Below are positions 1-9,088 of a DNA stretch of 64,000 nucleotides, piece after piece. The notes beneath the pieces were generated by a model. That model had not been told where the DNA came from and made no database searches. It was given only the letters and a program-made list of their open reading frames with translations. The DNA is taken from positions 992,001-1,056,000 of the forward strand of contig CAXHTR010000005.1 of the NCBI GenBank assembly GCA_964019655.1. The letters run 5' to 3'. Each line of letters begins with the position of its first letter. The stretch's first letter is position 1. The position numbers and the translations under genes were made by a program. Origin of the DNA: Perkinsela sp. pyNocScin1. Lineage: Eukaryota; Euglenozoa; Kinetoplastea; Prokinetoplastida; Perkinselidae.

Positions 1-600
1 GACGTATTCGGTGGCGATTTCCTTGAGAACACATGCAAAAACCGAGTTGATGCCGGGGGAACTTTGGACTTACAATGGATTCCTGGATCGGTTATTGAGT
101 TCAACGCGTACTCTATGGACTTTTGTGGCACCATTGAGACGGCATCTTTGCCTGGAAATTTAAAGAAATTTACAGTGCACTATAATCGTTTTGAAGGGGA
201 TTTTGACACCGCTGGTCTACCGCGACAACTCGAAAGCATCAATATCTCACGTAATTTACTTGGAGGAAGCTTGAATCTATCCGCCCTGCCTGCTCCATTG
301 ACGAAGTTTGATGCGGCAGATAATTTTTTTTCAGGATATCTTGACTTTGATGCTCTACCACCAGGTCTAGTTCTCCTCAATCTAAATAGGAATAGGCATT
401 CAGGAAGTATCTCGATGCTACATCTCCCAGCATCGATGAAATACATCCGACTCCGGGGAAACGCCTTTGACGCGAAATTTGCTATTGGTATGACTGATGT
501 GCTGGAGGGAGTGGACATTGAGAGGCACATCGGTCAGCGAGCTGTGGATGTTCATGGAAGGGCGGTGGTAGATATCCGAATTCGAGAAATGACTTATTGA
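1..600 (+). CDS. Class A LRR protein, 5'-truncated by window edge
   Basis: The frame is open from base 1 and ends at TGA 598-600. No start is visible, so the N-terminal cap lies outside the window. After a DLQWIPGSV strand there are about six 23-residue repeats of the form LPxxLxxLxLxxNxFxG, then a terminal cap with VDVHGRAVVD in place of the usual AVDExG. The same DLQWIP.SV opening and repeat order occur in the opposite-strand gene at 26225-27052, its closest relative here. A secreted LRR protein is inferred from complete relatives. Confidence 0.85.
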   Translation, partial: DVFGGDFLENTCKNRVDAGGTLDLQWIPGSVIEFNAYSMDFCGTIETASLPGNLKKFTVHYNRFEGDFDTAGLPRQLESINISRNLLGGSLNLSALPAPLTKFDAADNFFSGYLDFDALPPGLVLLNLNRNRHSGSISMLHLPASMKYIRLRGNAFDAKFAIGMTDVLEGVDIERHIGQRAVDVHGRAVVDIRIREMTY

Positions 601-865
601 AAAACAATCACCGACATGCACGTAAAACTGTGTAGATTTACAGAAGAATGCCGAATGAGCGAAAGTGTTTAAGCGCTGTAATACATCTTGAAGTTACAAT
701 ACTGTACAATTTTTTTTAATTGCACAGTTGTAAATTTTAACTTCGAACAGTTGAAAAGGCAAAATAGCGCATAAACCTCCAAATACAGTCAACAAGTTGT
801 TTCATCCTTTCTTCATCGCTTCACTGTGCTTTATTTCATCTACGATTCCCCCAATTTCACTTCTG

Positions 866-1603
866 ATGCTTCCTTCCTCCATTTTGATAGCAATCTGCGC
901 TGACCCTTCAAAGGTGCACACAAATGATGCTGTCGACCTCCAAACGTTCTGCACGCGCAATTTCACGACTGATTTGTTCCCAGGGGCAGCGGCAAGCTAC
1001 GACATCTGTGCCTACCCTGGCACTGCGTGCGATGACGGCGCGCTCATCAATCTTTCGTGGAAGTCCTCGAAAGATCTCGAAGTAAAAAGCCTCAGCTGGA
1101 TTCCTCCAACTGTCGAGAAAATGAGCCTTGTTGATGTGCCAGTAGACGAGCCCTTCAACGCCCGAATGCTCCCACGCTCGCTTCAATACTTTCGAGCGTT
1201 GCGATGCGGCGTAAAGGGGACAGTGGACCTGTCCGCACTTCCAGATGGTATCATTCAAATTCATCTCAGGAATAACTACCTGTCGGGGATGCTTTCTCTC
1301 TTACATTTGCCCCCAAAGCTCATTGTCATCGACATGGCGCACAATCGGGTCGAAAAGGTTTTCTATGATATTGAGCGTCTCCCCAACGACTTCCGAGCCG
1401 CTTATCTATATAATTCTGACAAAAAGAAGATTCCAGCAAAGAACGTCGGGAGGATGAAAGATATGCGAAATCTCGTCCAACTGCAGGGCTGGGCGGGCGA
1501 GGGAAACGCTGAGTGGGCGGAGAGACTGCATAGGCAGCTGAATAGTGACAAGCCGGCGACCCGGCGGAAGGCAAAGCCGAATTACCGCCGGAAAAGTGTG
1601 TAA
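866..1603 (+). CDS. Class B secreted LRR protein
   Basis: The ATG at 866 gives 245 aa beginning with the signal peptide MLPSSILIAICA followed by DP. The frame is open further upstream but has no earlier ATG. The cap holds FCTRNF and YDICAYPGTACDDG (two likely disulphides), then SLSWIPPTVEKM, then about four LRRs including GTVDLSALP and SGMLSLLHLPPKL. The tail is unusually basic (RRKAKPNYRRKSV) and longer than in most class B proteins; it lacks the common DxR ending. No membrane anchor is visible. Binding partner unknown. Confidence 0.85.
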   Translation: MLPSSILIAICADPSKVHTNDAVDLQTFCTRNFTTDLFPGAAASYDICAYPGTACDDGALINLSWKSSKDLEVKSLSWIPPTVEKMSLVDVPVDEPFNARMLPRSLQYFRALRCGVKGTVDLSALPDGIIQIHLRNNYLSGMLSLLHLPPKLIVIDMAHNRVEKVFYDIERLPNDFRAAYLYNSDKKKIPAKNVGRMKDMRNLVQLQGWAGEGNAEWAERLHRQLNSDKPATRRKAKPNYRRKSV

Positions 1604-1742
1604 GCGATGAGATTATGCGAAAGAGAAGGGAGCTATAATGAAATATAAAAGTATGCTATTTCGCTTCTTCTGGACTAATGTCGAAACTTCCCGTATTGTG
1701 ATCGTTTTCAAAAGTTTCAATGCAAAGTAATTTATCCATCTC

Positions 1743-2000
1743 TTGAATATCGACGCGTCGTTTGAACGACTGGAATACGATGGGCTCTCTTATGAAGCTT
1801 TCATGGAGGTGCTTGTCGATGGGATACCCCAATAGAGCAAGAGCTGTCTACAAGACAAAAAGGGCAGATTTAACGATGTCTATGCTTCAAAGATCATGGT
1901 ATGCTCAGGCGAGCCAGTCAAAAACATCGTTGCGTTCACGAGTCACTTCGAGAAGCGGCAATTTAACTTTGAATCGATCTCATCACGTGTTCTTTTACAG
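1743..2000 (+). pseudogene. Relic of a class A LRR N-terminus
   Basis: Frame 3 reads an LRR N-terminal cap without an ATG: IDASFERLEYDGLSYEAFME, then VLVDGIPQ, an in-frame TAG, and DKKGRFNDVYASKIMVC. This aligns with the SLGRLDYxxLSDQALMEMLVDG...FQDxxGxYxDV...VC cap of intact class A genes. It continues with EPVKNIVAF and RQFNFE, the strand that precedes the first repeat, and then homology stops. No repeats follow before the next gene at 2096. A decayed or truncated copy is the simplest reading. Confidence 0.7.
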
Positions 2001-2095
2001 TAAGTTTAGCAATTTAGTTAGTCTACTACTAACTGCCAGTGTTAGTCAAGTTACTGAGTGTAGGTCATCATACGTACTCAATCATCCATTTTTCG

Positions 2096-2767
2096 ATGAA
2101 TACAATGATTGCATGCACAGCTGCTCTTTGTGCCATAACAACCGTGACATGCAGTGACCTCAGCCACAAGTACTTCGATTATCAAGAAATGTGTATGCAC
2201 AAGACAATCGGCGTGCCACGATGCACAAACCTGCGCCAATACCTCGAAAGCCAATGTATCTACGACGGCACCGCGAAATCCAACGCTGTATGTGACTGGC
2301 TTGGCGTCGCGTGTGAAGACAAGAAAGTTGTTTCCATCGAGTGGAACGACCACACGTACCCCATCATTCACACGATAAATTGGCTCCCAGCGTCTGCACG
2401 GGTCGTCTCTATGACCGACAAGGGCGTCTCGTCATCGCTCCCGACACAGGACCTGCCCCGGTCGCTGGTCTCGCTGACGCTCTCAAACTGCGGTCTGAAG
2501 GGGTATCTCTCCCTCAGACGGCTACCTCGGGGCCTTGAGGTGCTGATGCTGCCCAGAAATAAATTTCAGGGCAACTTGTCGCTGACTGCCCTTCCACCTT
2601 CGATGCGCATTGTCAACGTGCGATACTCGCCGATCAAGACAGTTTTTGTCGAGAACGGGAATCTGCCTTGGTCGCTTGAGGATATCATTGTGGGTGACGG
2701 GCCAGTGGACACGAAGATCGTTGGACTCGACGGGGAGCCTGACAAGCGGGTGCACAAGCCATTCTAA
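2096..2767 (+). CDS. Class B secreted LRR protein
   Basis: Start set at ATG 2096 because it begins a signal peptide, MNTMIACTAALCAITTVTC, followed by the mature cap (223 aa). Cap Cys motifs: EMCMHK, GVPRCTN and VCDWLGVACEDKKVVSIEW. Then INWLPASARV and about four LRRs (LPRSLVSLTLSNCGLKGYL, LPRGLEVLMLPRNKFQGNL, LPPSMRIVNVRY). The C-terminus ends in GEPDKRVHKPF, carrying the class B DxR-type ending. Related to the gene at 27370-27999 on the other strand, which has the same YQ(E/D).CM.KT opening. Confidence 0.87.
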   Translation: MNTMIACTAALCAITTVTCSDLSHKYFDYQEMCMHKTIGVPRCTNLRQYLESQCIYDGTAKSNAVCDWLGVACEDKKVVSIEWNDHTYPIIHTINWLPASARVVSMTDKGVSSSLPTQDLPRSLVSLTLSNCGLKGYLSLRRLPRGLEVLMLPRNKFQGNLSLTALPPSMRIVNVRYSPIKTVFVENGNLPWSLEDIIVGDGPVDTKIVGLDGEPDKRVHKPF

Positions 2768-2843
2768 ATAGAGCATAATTCTGATTTCATTTTTTGCTTC
2801 GGGTCATGCAGTTTCAATCAAGTAGAATTTAGATCACAAAATA

Positions 2844-3527
2844 ATGATGCTCCTGCTGACGGCCATTGATCTTGATGTCCCCAATTCCAATAAGCAATAC
2901 CTTCAGCAGCAAAGCATATTTGTAAGAGAATTCTTCAGGGAGATCGATCCAGCTTTCGTTTCGATTCTCAGAGAAAAAAAGACTTATGATGAGATATGCG
3001 AATGGGAGGGGTTCAGCTTCTCAACAGACTTCACCTGCGAAGAAGGTGTCCTGCGTGCAATAAGCATGACCTCTGTTGACCATGGCACTTGGAGACTCAG
3101 CTTCATTCCGCCAACTGTGACGCACATAACAATGACGGAGTGCAACTTGACAAACGAACTTCGAATCCGGAATCTACCTCGGTGTGCACTGCGCGTCGAA
3201 TTTTCACACAACAGGCTCTATGGAGATCTTTTGCTCTGTGACCTGCCTCTGCATATAACGCACTTTGAAGTGCCTTATAATTCTTTTTCAGGAAACTTCG
3301 CACTCGTTCGGCTCCCAGAAACATTGAAACAACTCGATCTTCGATTCAATCCTATTCAAATGAAGGTACTCTACTACGACGCTGTGCCAGATGGTCTGAA
3401 GCTTTTGCTCTTTGATGGTCTTTTTATAAAGAAGCTCATACCCATCGACCAAAATAGTCCACACAGACGAGATATAGTCAATCGAATTCTGATGGGGAGT
3501 GAAGCGGCCAATGGAAATTATTGGTAG
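2844..3527 (+). CDS. Class B LRR protein, FFREI subgroup
   Basis: ATG at 2844 (a second ATG follows directly) gives 227 aa. The N-terminus is short and hydrophobic (MMLLLTAIDLDV), then VREFFREIDPAFVS, a segment shared with the genes at 10283, 16596 and 37435. The cap reads EICEWEGFSFSTDFTCEEG. Then SFIPPTVTHITM and about four LRRs. The last repeat uses the subgroup signature YYDAVPDGLK followed by LIPID. The tail is short and hydrophilic with no anchor. Predicted secreted; function unknown. Confidence 0.85.
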   Translation: MMLLLTAIDLDVPNSNKQYLQQQSIFVREFFREIDPAFVSILREKKTYDEICEWEGFSFSTDFTCEEGVLRAISMTSVDHGTWRLSFIPPTVTHITMTECNLTNELRIRNLPRCALRVEFSHNRLYGDLLLCDLPLHITHFEVPYNSFSGNFALVRLPETLKQLDLRFNPIQMKVLYYDAVPDGLKLLLFDGLFIKKLIPIDQNSPHRRDIVNRILMGSEAANGNYW

Positions 3528-3600
3528 AAATACATGCATTTTTAAATTAATCGCAGGACTTTCGAAAGAAAATAATCACATTCATTCCCTTTTATTTGAA

Positions 3601-4545
3601 ATGAATGCACCATCGCTTTTAATCCTGCCAGATCGGAACACATGCCCACTGCACGTCGAAAACATGTCAGATCAGGCCATCATGGAGCTTTTCGTCGAGA
3701 AATATCCAGAATCTTTTCAGCGCAAGTTCAAAAATAAAAACGGCGAATTCAAGGATGTGTGCAAGTGGAAAGGTATCACGTGCAATGGGAGGCGCCAAGT
3801 CAAGACTATATTCTGGAAGGATCGTGGATTGCCCCCGGCATCTGAATCAGCGACGAATAAAGACCTTCACCCGCTGCCTAAGCATCTCGAAGATTTCACT
3901 GTATTCAACGTTCACGGTAGGAAGAATTACGTCATCGGAAATATCGACGTGAGTGCACTTCCTGAAAATCTTGTATCCTTTCAAGTGACATATCAGTCGC
4001 TTAGTGGGTCTGTCGACTTTCGTAGACTTCCACCGAATATGCAGTGTCTCGACATCTCTGGATGTGGTCTCTCTGGGAGCGTTGATTTGACGGCACTGCC
4101 TGAAACAATGGAAGAATTTACTATAAAAGAGAACCCGTATACAGGTAGACTATTTATGCATTGTCTTCCGCAATCACTCGTGTTTTTTTATGCCGAATCA
4201 TGCAGCTTTACTGGAGGCATCAGCTTGTCACACCTACCAGAGAATCTTAAAGTTCTCGACCTCGGCAGCAACAAACTCTCAGGCAGCGTTCACCTCGAGA
4301 AACTGCCGATGTCGATGCTCGAGCTTTTCCTCAGCGAGAATAATTTTTCCGGCCAGATACGAGTGCTACAGCTTCCACCGGAGCTTGGGCTTCTTGATTT
4401 GCAAAAAAACAATTTTTCAGGCACAGCTGTCATAGATAGAAGCAAGTTTCAGTTTGTGGACCTCAATGGAAACCCTTTGGAATGTGCCGTTGATGATAGA
4501 GGCCAGTCATGCGAAATTCCCTTATTTGTGTCAAAGAAATATTGA
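3601..4545 (+). CDS. Class A LRR protein, MNAPSL subgroup
   Basis: ATG 3601 was chosen over the upstream in-frame ATG at 3511 because relatives at 15288-16220 and 62431-63401 begin MNAPSL or MNVSSL at the same place. The 314-aa product has a PDRNTCP leader, a MSDQAIMELFVEKYPESF helix, DVCKWKGITCNGRRQV (paired cysteines like the plant LRRNT cap), and about nine repeats, for example DLTALPETMEEFTIKENPYTG. It ends in an ECAVDDRGQSCEIP module. No transmembrane segment is seen. Confidence 0.9.
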   Translation: MNAPSLLILPDRNTCPLHVENMSDQAIMELFVEKYPESFQRKFKNKNGEFKDVCKWKGITCNGRRQVKTIFWKDRGLPPASESATNKDLHPLPKHLEDFTVFNVHGRKNYVIGNIDVSALPENLVSFQVTYQSLSGSVDFRRLPPNMQCLDISGCGLSGSVDLTALPETMEEFTIKENPYTGRLFMHCLPQSLVFFYAESCSFTGGISLSHLPENLKVLDLGSNKLSGSVHLEKLPMSMLELFLSENNFSGQIRVLQLPPELGLLDLQKNNFSGTAVIDRSKFQFVDLNGNPLECAVDDRGQSCEIPLFVSKKY

Positions 4546-4648
4546 TGAATGGGGAATTAAAAACCCTTGTTAACAGAAATTCGATTTTTTAAATTTCAGC
4601 AAAAGTCATCTATTCTACAAGCGTACGTTACAGTGTTTTCAGGCAGCA

Positions 4649-5530
4649 ATGGTGCTTTTGTCTCTTCTACGCGTGCTGTCCCTCGTGGCCAGTGCTGATA
4701 TCCCAGAGTCAAGTGATCCTGCTCAAAGCGAACTTCAGCGTGTGTCCATGCGCCTTCTCTTCGATGAAAACACTCGAGAAGACTGCTATGACAATGCATA
4801 TTTTCACGAGTACATCAATGCGAGCGCCGGCATGGACACAGACCCCTGCACCTGGCGGGGCATCGAGTGCACTGGTCATGAAGTCACTTCACTCATCATG
4901 ACAGTCATCCACATCACAGAGTCCCTGGGAGGCAACCGCGATCTCCGGACCGCTCGGTACGTCAAGTGGGTCGTGGCCATGGACTGGCTCCCACCAACAT
5001 TGCGCACTATTCACCTCAATCGGCTCATTTTCACGAACGGTTGGCTTGCCGAGCGACTGCCCCGCGAGCTGCGCTACTTTTGTGCCATTCGGTGCAATGT
5101 CCCACTGCACAAAGACCACCACAGGGAAATTCATCTGCAGCGACTGCCACGAAAGCTCGAGGAAATGCACGTCCATGAGGGTTGGTACCGCGGGAAGGTT
5201 TTCCTCCTCAATTTGCCAAAAACCTTGGGATTGCTTGTTCTGCTCCACGAGCATTTTCATAAAGTGTATGTCGATAGCAGTGATCTCCCAGCGAACCTCA
5301 GAAACGTGCTTGTGATGAGCATGTTCAATAAAATCAAGATCAAAGAGATTTCTGAGATGCGGAGAGACAGCCGAATTCAAAGAAGAAGGATGCAGCCAGA
5401 GGACTTCACGCCGCAGTACGACGCGTGCACTGATGCAGTTGATGGGCATATGCGTGAGTTTGTGCGGATGCGGCGGGCATTTGCGCGGAGTCGGTCTGGA
5501 GGGTCGCTGAATGCCTCACAAGAGGGTTGA
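4649..5530 (+). CDS. Class B secreted LRR protein, CTWRGIEC subgroup
   Basis: ATG 4649 opens a clear signal peptide (MVLLSLLRVLSLVASAD) in a 293-aa protein. A T-rich stretch and several AGs precede it, fitting a trans-splice acceptor. The cap contains DPCTWRGIECTGHEVTSLIM. Then DWLPPTLRTIHLNRL, GWLAERLPRELRY, and two or three degenerate LRRs with the subgroup mark HEGWYRGKV. The extended tail starts DSRIQRRRMQPEDF. Near relatives: 6887-7741 and the broken copy at 32073-32933. Confidence 0.88.
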   Translation: MVLLSLLRVLSLVASADIPESSDPAQSELQRVSMRLLFDENTREDCYDNAYFHEYINASAGMDTDPCTWRGIECTGHEVTSLIMTVIHITESLGGNRDLRTARYVKWVVAMDWLPPTLRTIHLNRLIFTNGWLAERLPRELRYFCAIRCNVPLHKDHHREIHLQRLPRKLEEMHVHEGWYRGKVFLLNLPKTLGLLVLLHEHFHKVYVDSSDLPANLRNVLVMSMFNKIKIKEISEMRRDSRIQRRRMQPEDFTPQYDACTDAVDGHMREFVRMRRAFARSRSGGSLNASQEG

Positions 5531-5589
5531 AATGTAAAATAGTGTGTTTTGTGTTTTTATAGAGAGAAAACGCAAAATATGCTGAGTAA

Positions 5590-6477
5590 ATGTTTCGATA
5601 TGACTTTTTCGAAGATTTCTTTTTATTCACAATCAAAATGCTCAATACTGCGCTCTGTGCAGACAAATTAGTCGGCCGTGCAACTGCTGCAATGTTCTCC
5701 GATCAAACACTGATGGAACTGCTCATCGACCCGAGTCATTCGAGCTTCCGAGACGTGAACATGACAAAAGACGGCGATTTCAAAGATAAGTGCGAGTGGG
5801 AAGGTGTCGTGTGCAGTGAATTTGGCGAAGTCACAGAGATCCAGTGGGGACGCAAAGACTGGGTTAAGAAAGAGCTCAACCTCGATAAACTCCCACGTAA
5901 TCTTATCAAATTCGCTATCAGTAACTTTGGTCCATCGACACCGAGTGTAGGCACAGTGACGGTAGCGACTCTGCCACCGAATCTCGAAATGCTTCAGTTG
6001 CGAGATAACGCGTTTCACGGTGAATTCGACTTTGAAGCGCTCCCGCGATCGATGATTAATGTGAACCTCTTTCGCAATGATTTTCATGGAAGTGCCAACC
6101 TGGCCGCTCTACCGCCGGCATTACAGCGCCTCAACCTCATGCGGAACAAAGTCGCAGGGAGTGCTGACCTGTGCTACCTACCACAAGCGATTGTCATGCT
6201 GTGCCTCACAGAAAATGAATTTTTTGGGACCATTGATTTGGGAGCGCTCCCTGACAGCCTATGCTATCTCTACCTCGATGAGAACGCATTTGAGGGGAGT
6301 GTTTTGCTCGACAGCCTTCCGGCAGGATTGGTCGACCTGGATCTTAGAAGGAACCGGCTCTCAGGGACGATCCGTGTGGAATTCCTTCCAAAGGAAATGT
6401 ATAGTTTTGATGTCACAGGAAACGCTGAATTCACGTACATTGGCCCTGAAGAGGTACCGGAATGGATCCAACGCTAG
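5590..6477 (+). CDS. Class A LRR protein
   Basis: The ORF starts at ATG 5590 (295 aa); an in-frame ATG at 5638 gives MLNTALCADKLVGRA, which matches the very short leaders of relatives and may be the true start. Cap: FSDQTLMELLIDPS, CEWEGVVCSEFGEVTEIQW. About eight LRRs follow, very regular (DLGALPDSLCYLYLDENAFEG). The usual AVDExG module is replaced by a short FTYIGPEEVPEWIQR end at TAG 6475-6477, so the C-terminal module may have been lost. Confidence 0.87.
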   Translation: MFRYDFFEDFFLFTIKMLNTALCADKLVGRATAAMFSDQTLMELLIDPSHSSFRDVNMTKDGDFKDKCEWEGVVCSEFGEVTEIQWGRKDWVKKELNLDKLPRNLIKFAISNFGPSTPSVGTVTVATLPPNLEMLQLRDNAFHGEFDFEALPRSMINVNLFRNDFHGSANLAALPPALQRLNLMRNKVAGSADLCYLPQAIVMLCLTENEFFGTIDLGALPDSLCYLYLDENAFEGSVLLDSLPAGLVDLDLRRNRLSGTIRVEFLPKEMYSFDVTGNAEFTYIGPEEVPEWIQR

Positions 6478-6886
6478 AAGTGCTTGGAATCAAAATAAAT
6501 GAATACATAAGTGTTGGCGCATAAATGGGTGAACTGAATATTACTTGATTCCAATGGCTTATCTCTGTTTTTTTTACTGAGTCATCTTGATGATCCATGG
6601 CCATTTTGGAGAAATTCGTCAGCGAGATAGAAAAACATCTTCAGGTTCCTGTGTGATATTCTTCCACTTGACTTGGCTACCCCCTAAACAGACTCGATCC
6701 AATCTTTGAAACTTTCATCAAAGGTTACAATTCTTCAAAACTATCACTTTTTAGAAGAAGGCTAACAGAATAACAATTATTGTAATTATTGTACGATAAA
6801 TTCTCGGCAATCATGCTATAACCCGTCAGTCAGCTGTCATTTCAATTTTGTCTTTCTCGTCATTGTATTCGAAATCGCATTCAACA
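6478..6886. other. Intergenic stretch
   Basis: About 400 bp between two LRR genes. It is AT-rich with a T8 run near 6570 and an alternating acaattattgtaattattgt stretch near 6772. No convincing ORF, RNA gene or LRR relic was recognised. Confidence 0.5.
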
Positions 6887-7741
6887 ATGCTGCTCTCAGC
6901 GAAATGTGTAGGACCGTATTTGCAGATATTGCTTCCTTTTGTGATATGTGGAGACTTCAGCCTGTCAAGATATCATTCTGAAACCGAGTCTCTATCTACT
7001 CTTATGCGAAAGCGCTTTGCACAGAGCATCTCTGCTGACGAATGCAACATTGATGCTCTCCATAAGTACATCAATGGTGGCGCTGGAATGCATACAGATC
7101 CCTGCACATGGAGGGGCATCGAGTGCACAGCTAAGGAGATAACGTCGCTCATCATGACAGCGATACTTATCAAGGAGGAACTCCCGATAGTGAGCTGGTC
7201 ACTTGAGACTCAGTACGTCCCGTGGAAAATCGACATGGATTGGCTTCCACCGACTTTGCGAGTTATCCACCTCAATCGGCTTGTTCTTGAAGATGGGTGG
7301 GTCGCCGAGCGATTGCCTCGGGAACTGCGATACTTGAACGTCATTCGCTGCAATTCTCGCGCAAATACAAAGAAAAGCAGAGAGGTACGTTTGCATCGAC
7401 TTCCGCGAAAGCTCGTAGAACTGTTTGTGCATGAGGGCTGGTACAGTGGAAAAGTTCTTCTCATTGATTTACCAAAAAGTCTTCAAATTCTTGCTCTTGT
7501 GCATGAGTCCCTCGAGAAAGTCTACGTCGACAGCACCCAGCTCCCAAAAAGTCTCAGGAGAGTAATAGTTTTCAGTACAAAAAGATTGGTAAAGGTGACA
7601 GAGATCGCAGATTCACTTGGAGACAGCCGCATCCGGCGGAATACGTTACTGCCCCAAGACTTCACAAAACGGTATCTTGCGTGTTCGGCAACGGTCAAGG
7701 GGTATCTTCGTGAGATGCGCGCAGAGAGTCAATCAATTTAG
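6887..7741 (+). CDS. Class B secreted LRR protein, CTWRGIEC subgroup
   Basis: ATG 6887 gives 284 aa with a signal peptide MLLSAKCVGPYLQILLPFVI. The cap has DPCTWRGIECTAKEITSLIM, almost the same as in 4649-5530. Then DWLPPTLRVIHLNRL, ERLPRELRYLNVIRCN, HEGWYSGKVLLIDLP and VYVDSTQLPKSLRRV. The tail carries DSRIRRNTLLPQDF, again as in its relative two genes upstream. This is a duplicate of 4649-5530 separated by one class A gene. No anchor is seen. Confidence 0.88.
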   Translation: MLLSAKCVGPYLQILLPFVICGDFSLSRYHSETESLSTLMRKRFAQSISADECNIDALHKYINGGAGMHTDPCTWRGIECTAKEITSLIMTAILIKEELPIVSWSLETQYVPWKIDMDWLPPTLRVIHLNRLVLEDGWVAERLPRELRYLNVIRCNSRANTKKSREVRLHRLPRKLVELFVHEGWYSGKVLLIDLPKSLQILALVHESLEKVYVDSTQLPKSLRRVIVFSTKRLVKVTEIADSLGDSRIRRNTLLPQDFTKRYLACSATVKGYLREMRAESQSI

Positions 7742-7912
7742 CTGTATTCCGAGTGAAATGGTAGAACGGATAAAATTGGCAGAAAATGCGATGAATATCG
7801 TTATCGAGGAGAAGCTCCAGTAAAGCTGAACAGATAATTGAAGCATTTGCCCCGAGCTATTCTTATGAATCTTCCATTTGATCTCAATTGTTTCGATATT
7901 TCATCTCCTACA

Positions 7913-8797
7913 ATGATCTTCCCCAGCTTTATACGTGAACTCGTCCCGCTCACCACGATCGACCATTCGCTTGGGCGTCTTGACTACGCGCTCCTATCAG
8001 ACCAAGCCCTGATGGAGATGCTCTTTGACGGAATGGATCCAGGATACAAGCAATCTTTCCAAGATACAAACGGAAACTACAAAGATATCTGTGAGTGGGG
8101 TGATCCGAACTGGTCCAAGGATGGGCGCATGGTGAAAATAAGCCTTGTTTCGATGTACTTCACACAAAAACAGTTTCCCTTTGCGTGTATACCTCCACTC
8201 GTGATCGATTTCAGTGTGTTTTCATGCCGGATTAATGGAACCCTCGATGCATCCGTCTTGCCCCTAGAATTGGAGAAATTCAATGTTGGGCAGAATTTAC
8301 TGAACGGAACACTGAATTTCAAAGCATTCCCAAGAAGTCTTACTTTCATATATATCACAGTTAACTTTTTTATCGGTAGCTGTGTGCTTGCTGACCTTCC
8401 TGATGGCCTCACACATTTTTATGCAAGTTTGAACAAATTCAGTGGAGAAATATCGATGAATGATCTGCCAGCGTTCTTAGAAGAGATTTATCTTCATGGA
8501 AATAATCTGAGAGGCTCTATCAGTATTGAAAAGATACCTGAAACGCTTTCGGTCATTGATGTAGGAGATAATGCATTCTCAGGGGACTTGCAGCTGCTCA
8601 CCAGCCCCAAAAACATCAGGTACATTCAAATCACGGGAAATCGATGGAGTGGTACTATCGTCTTTTTGCACGATTCAGGTCCCAAGCCTTTCTCGCTTAT
8701 CAGCGACCCGGTCACGGCTGTTTTCGATGAAAATGGAAATCCGCATCCGTGGGAGCAAGAGATTCTCGGCGAGCGTTCTTCAGAATCTGGAAACTGA
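7913..8797 (+). CDS. Class A LRR protein, tandem copy 1
   Basis: ATG 7913 was chosen because the next gene starts at the equivalent codon with similar leader DNA; an in-frame ATG at 7865 is possible. 294 aa: leader MIFPSFIRELVPLTT, then IDHSLGRLDYALLSDQALME, NYKDICEWGDPNW, and about eight LRRs. The C-terminus has AVFDENGNPHPWEQEIL. The cap cysteine pair of other class A proteins is reduced to one Cys. It is a tandem duplicate of 9089-10015. Confidence 0.88.
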   Translation: MIFPSFIRELVPLTTIDHSLGRLDYALLSDQALMEMLFDGMDPGYKQSFQDTNGNYKDICEWGDPNWSKDGRMVKISLVSMYFTQKQFPFACIPPLVIDFSVFSCRINGTLDASVLPLELEKFNVGQNLLNGTLNFKAFPRSLTFIYITVNFFIGSCVLADLPDGLTHFYASLNKFSGEISMNDLPAFLEEIYLHGNNLRGSISIEKIPETLSVIDVGDNAFSGDLQLLTSPKNIRYIQITGNRWSGTIVFLHDSGPKPFSLISDPVTAVFDENGNPHPWEQEILGERSSESGN

Positions 8798-9088
8798 TGG
8801 CCAAATCAAGACTTGATGCGTATCTTGATATTGATGACCAAATTTGAAAGTTTCTCGAGAGTGAAATATTGAGGACTGATTCTCGAGATAATTGGGCTAA
8901 GTAAGATCTTTCCTTCCAAATTGAACGGCAAAGCGGATCAATCAGTGAATTCGGTGAAGATCCTTATCTCTTATTGAGATATTGGCTATCTTCAGTCGCT
9001 TTATCCGTAATTTAGTTGCATCGATCATTTATGATTTAGTATTCAAATCTCGTATATTGGGATCAATTCTTTCAATTTATCTCCCACA

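Noticed and set aside
180-530. Long antisense frames opposite LRR genes, here and at many other loci
   Set aside because: They mirror repeats on the coding strand, lack leaders and have no independent pattern; they are by-products of codon bias in LRR genes.
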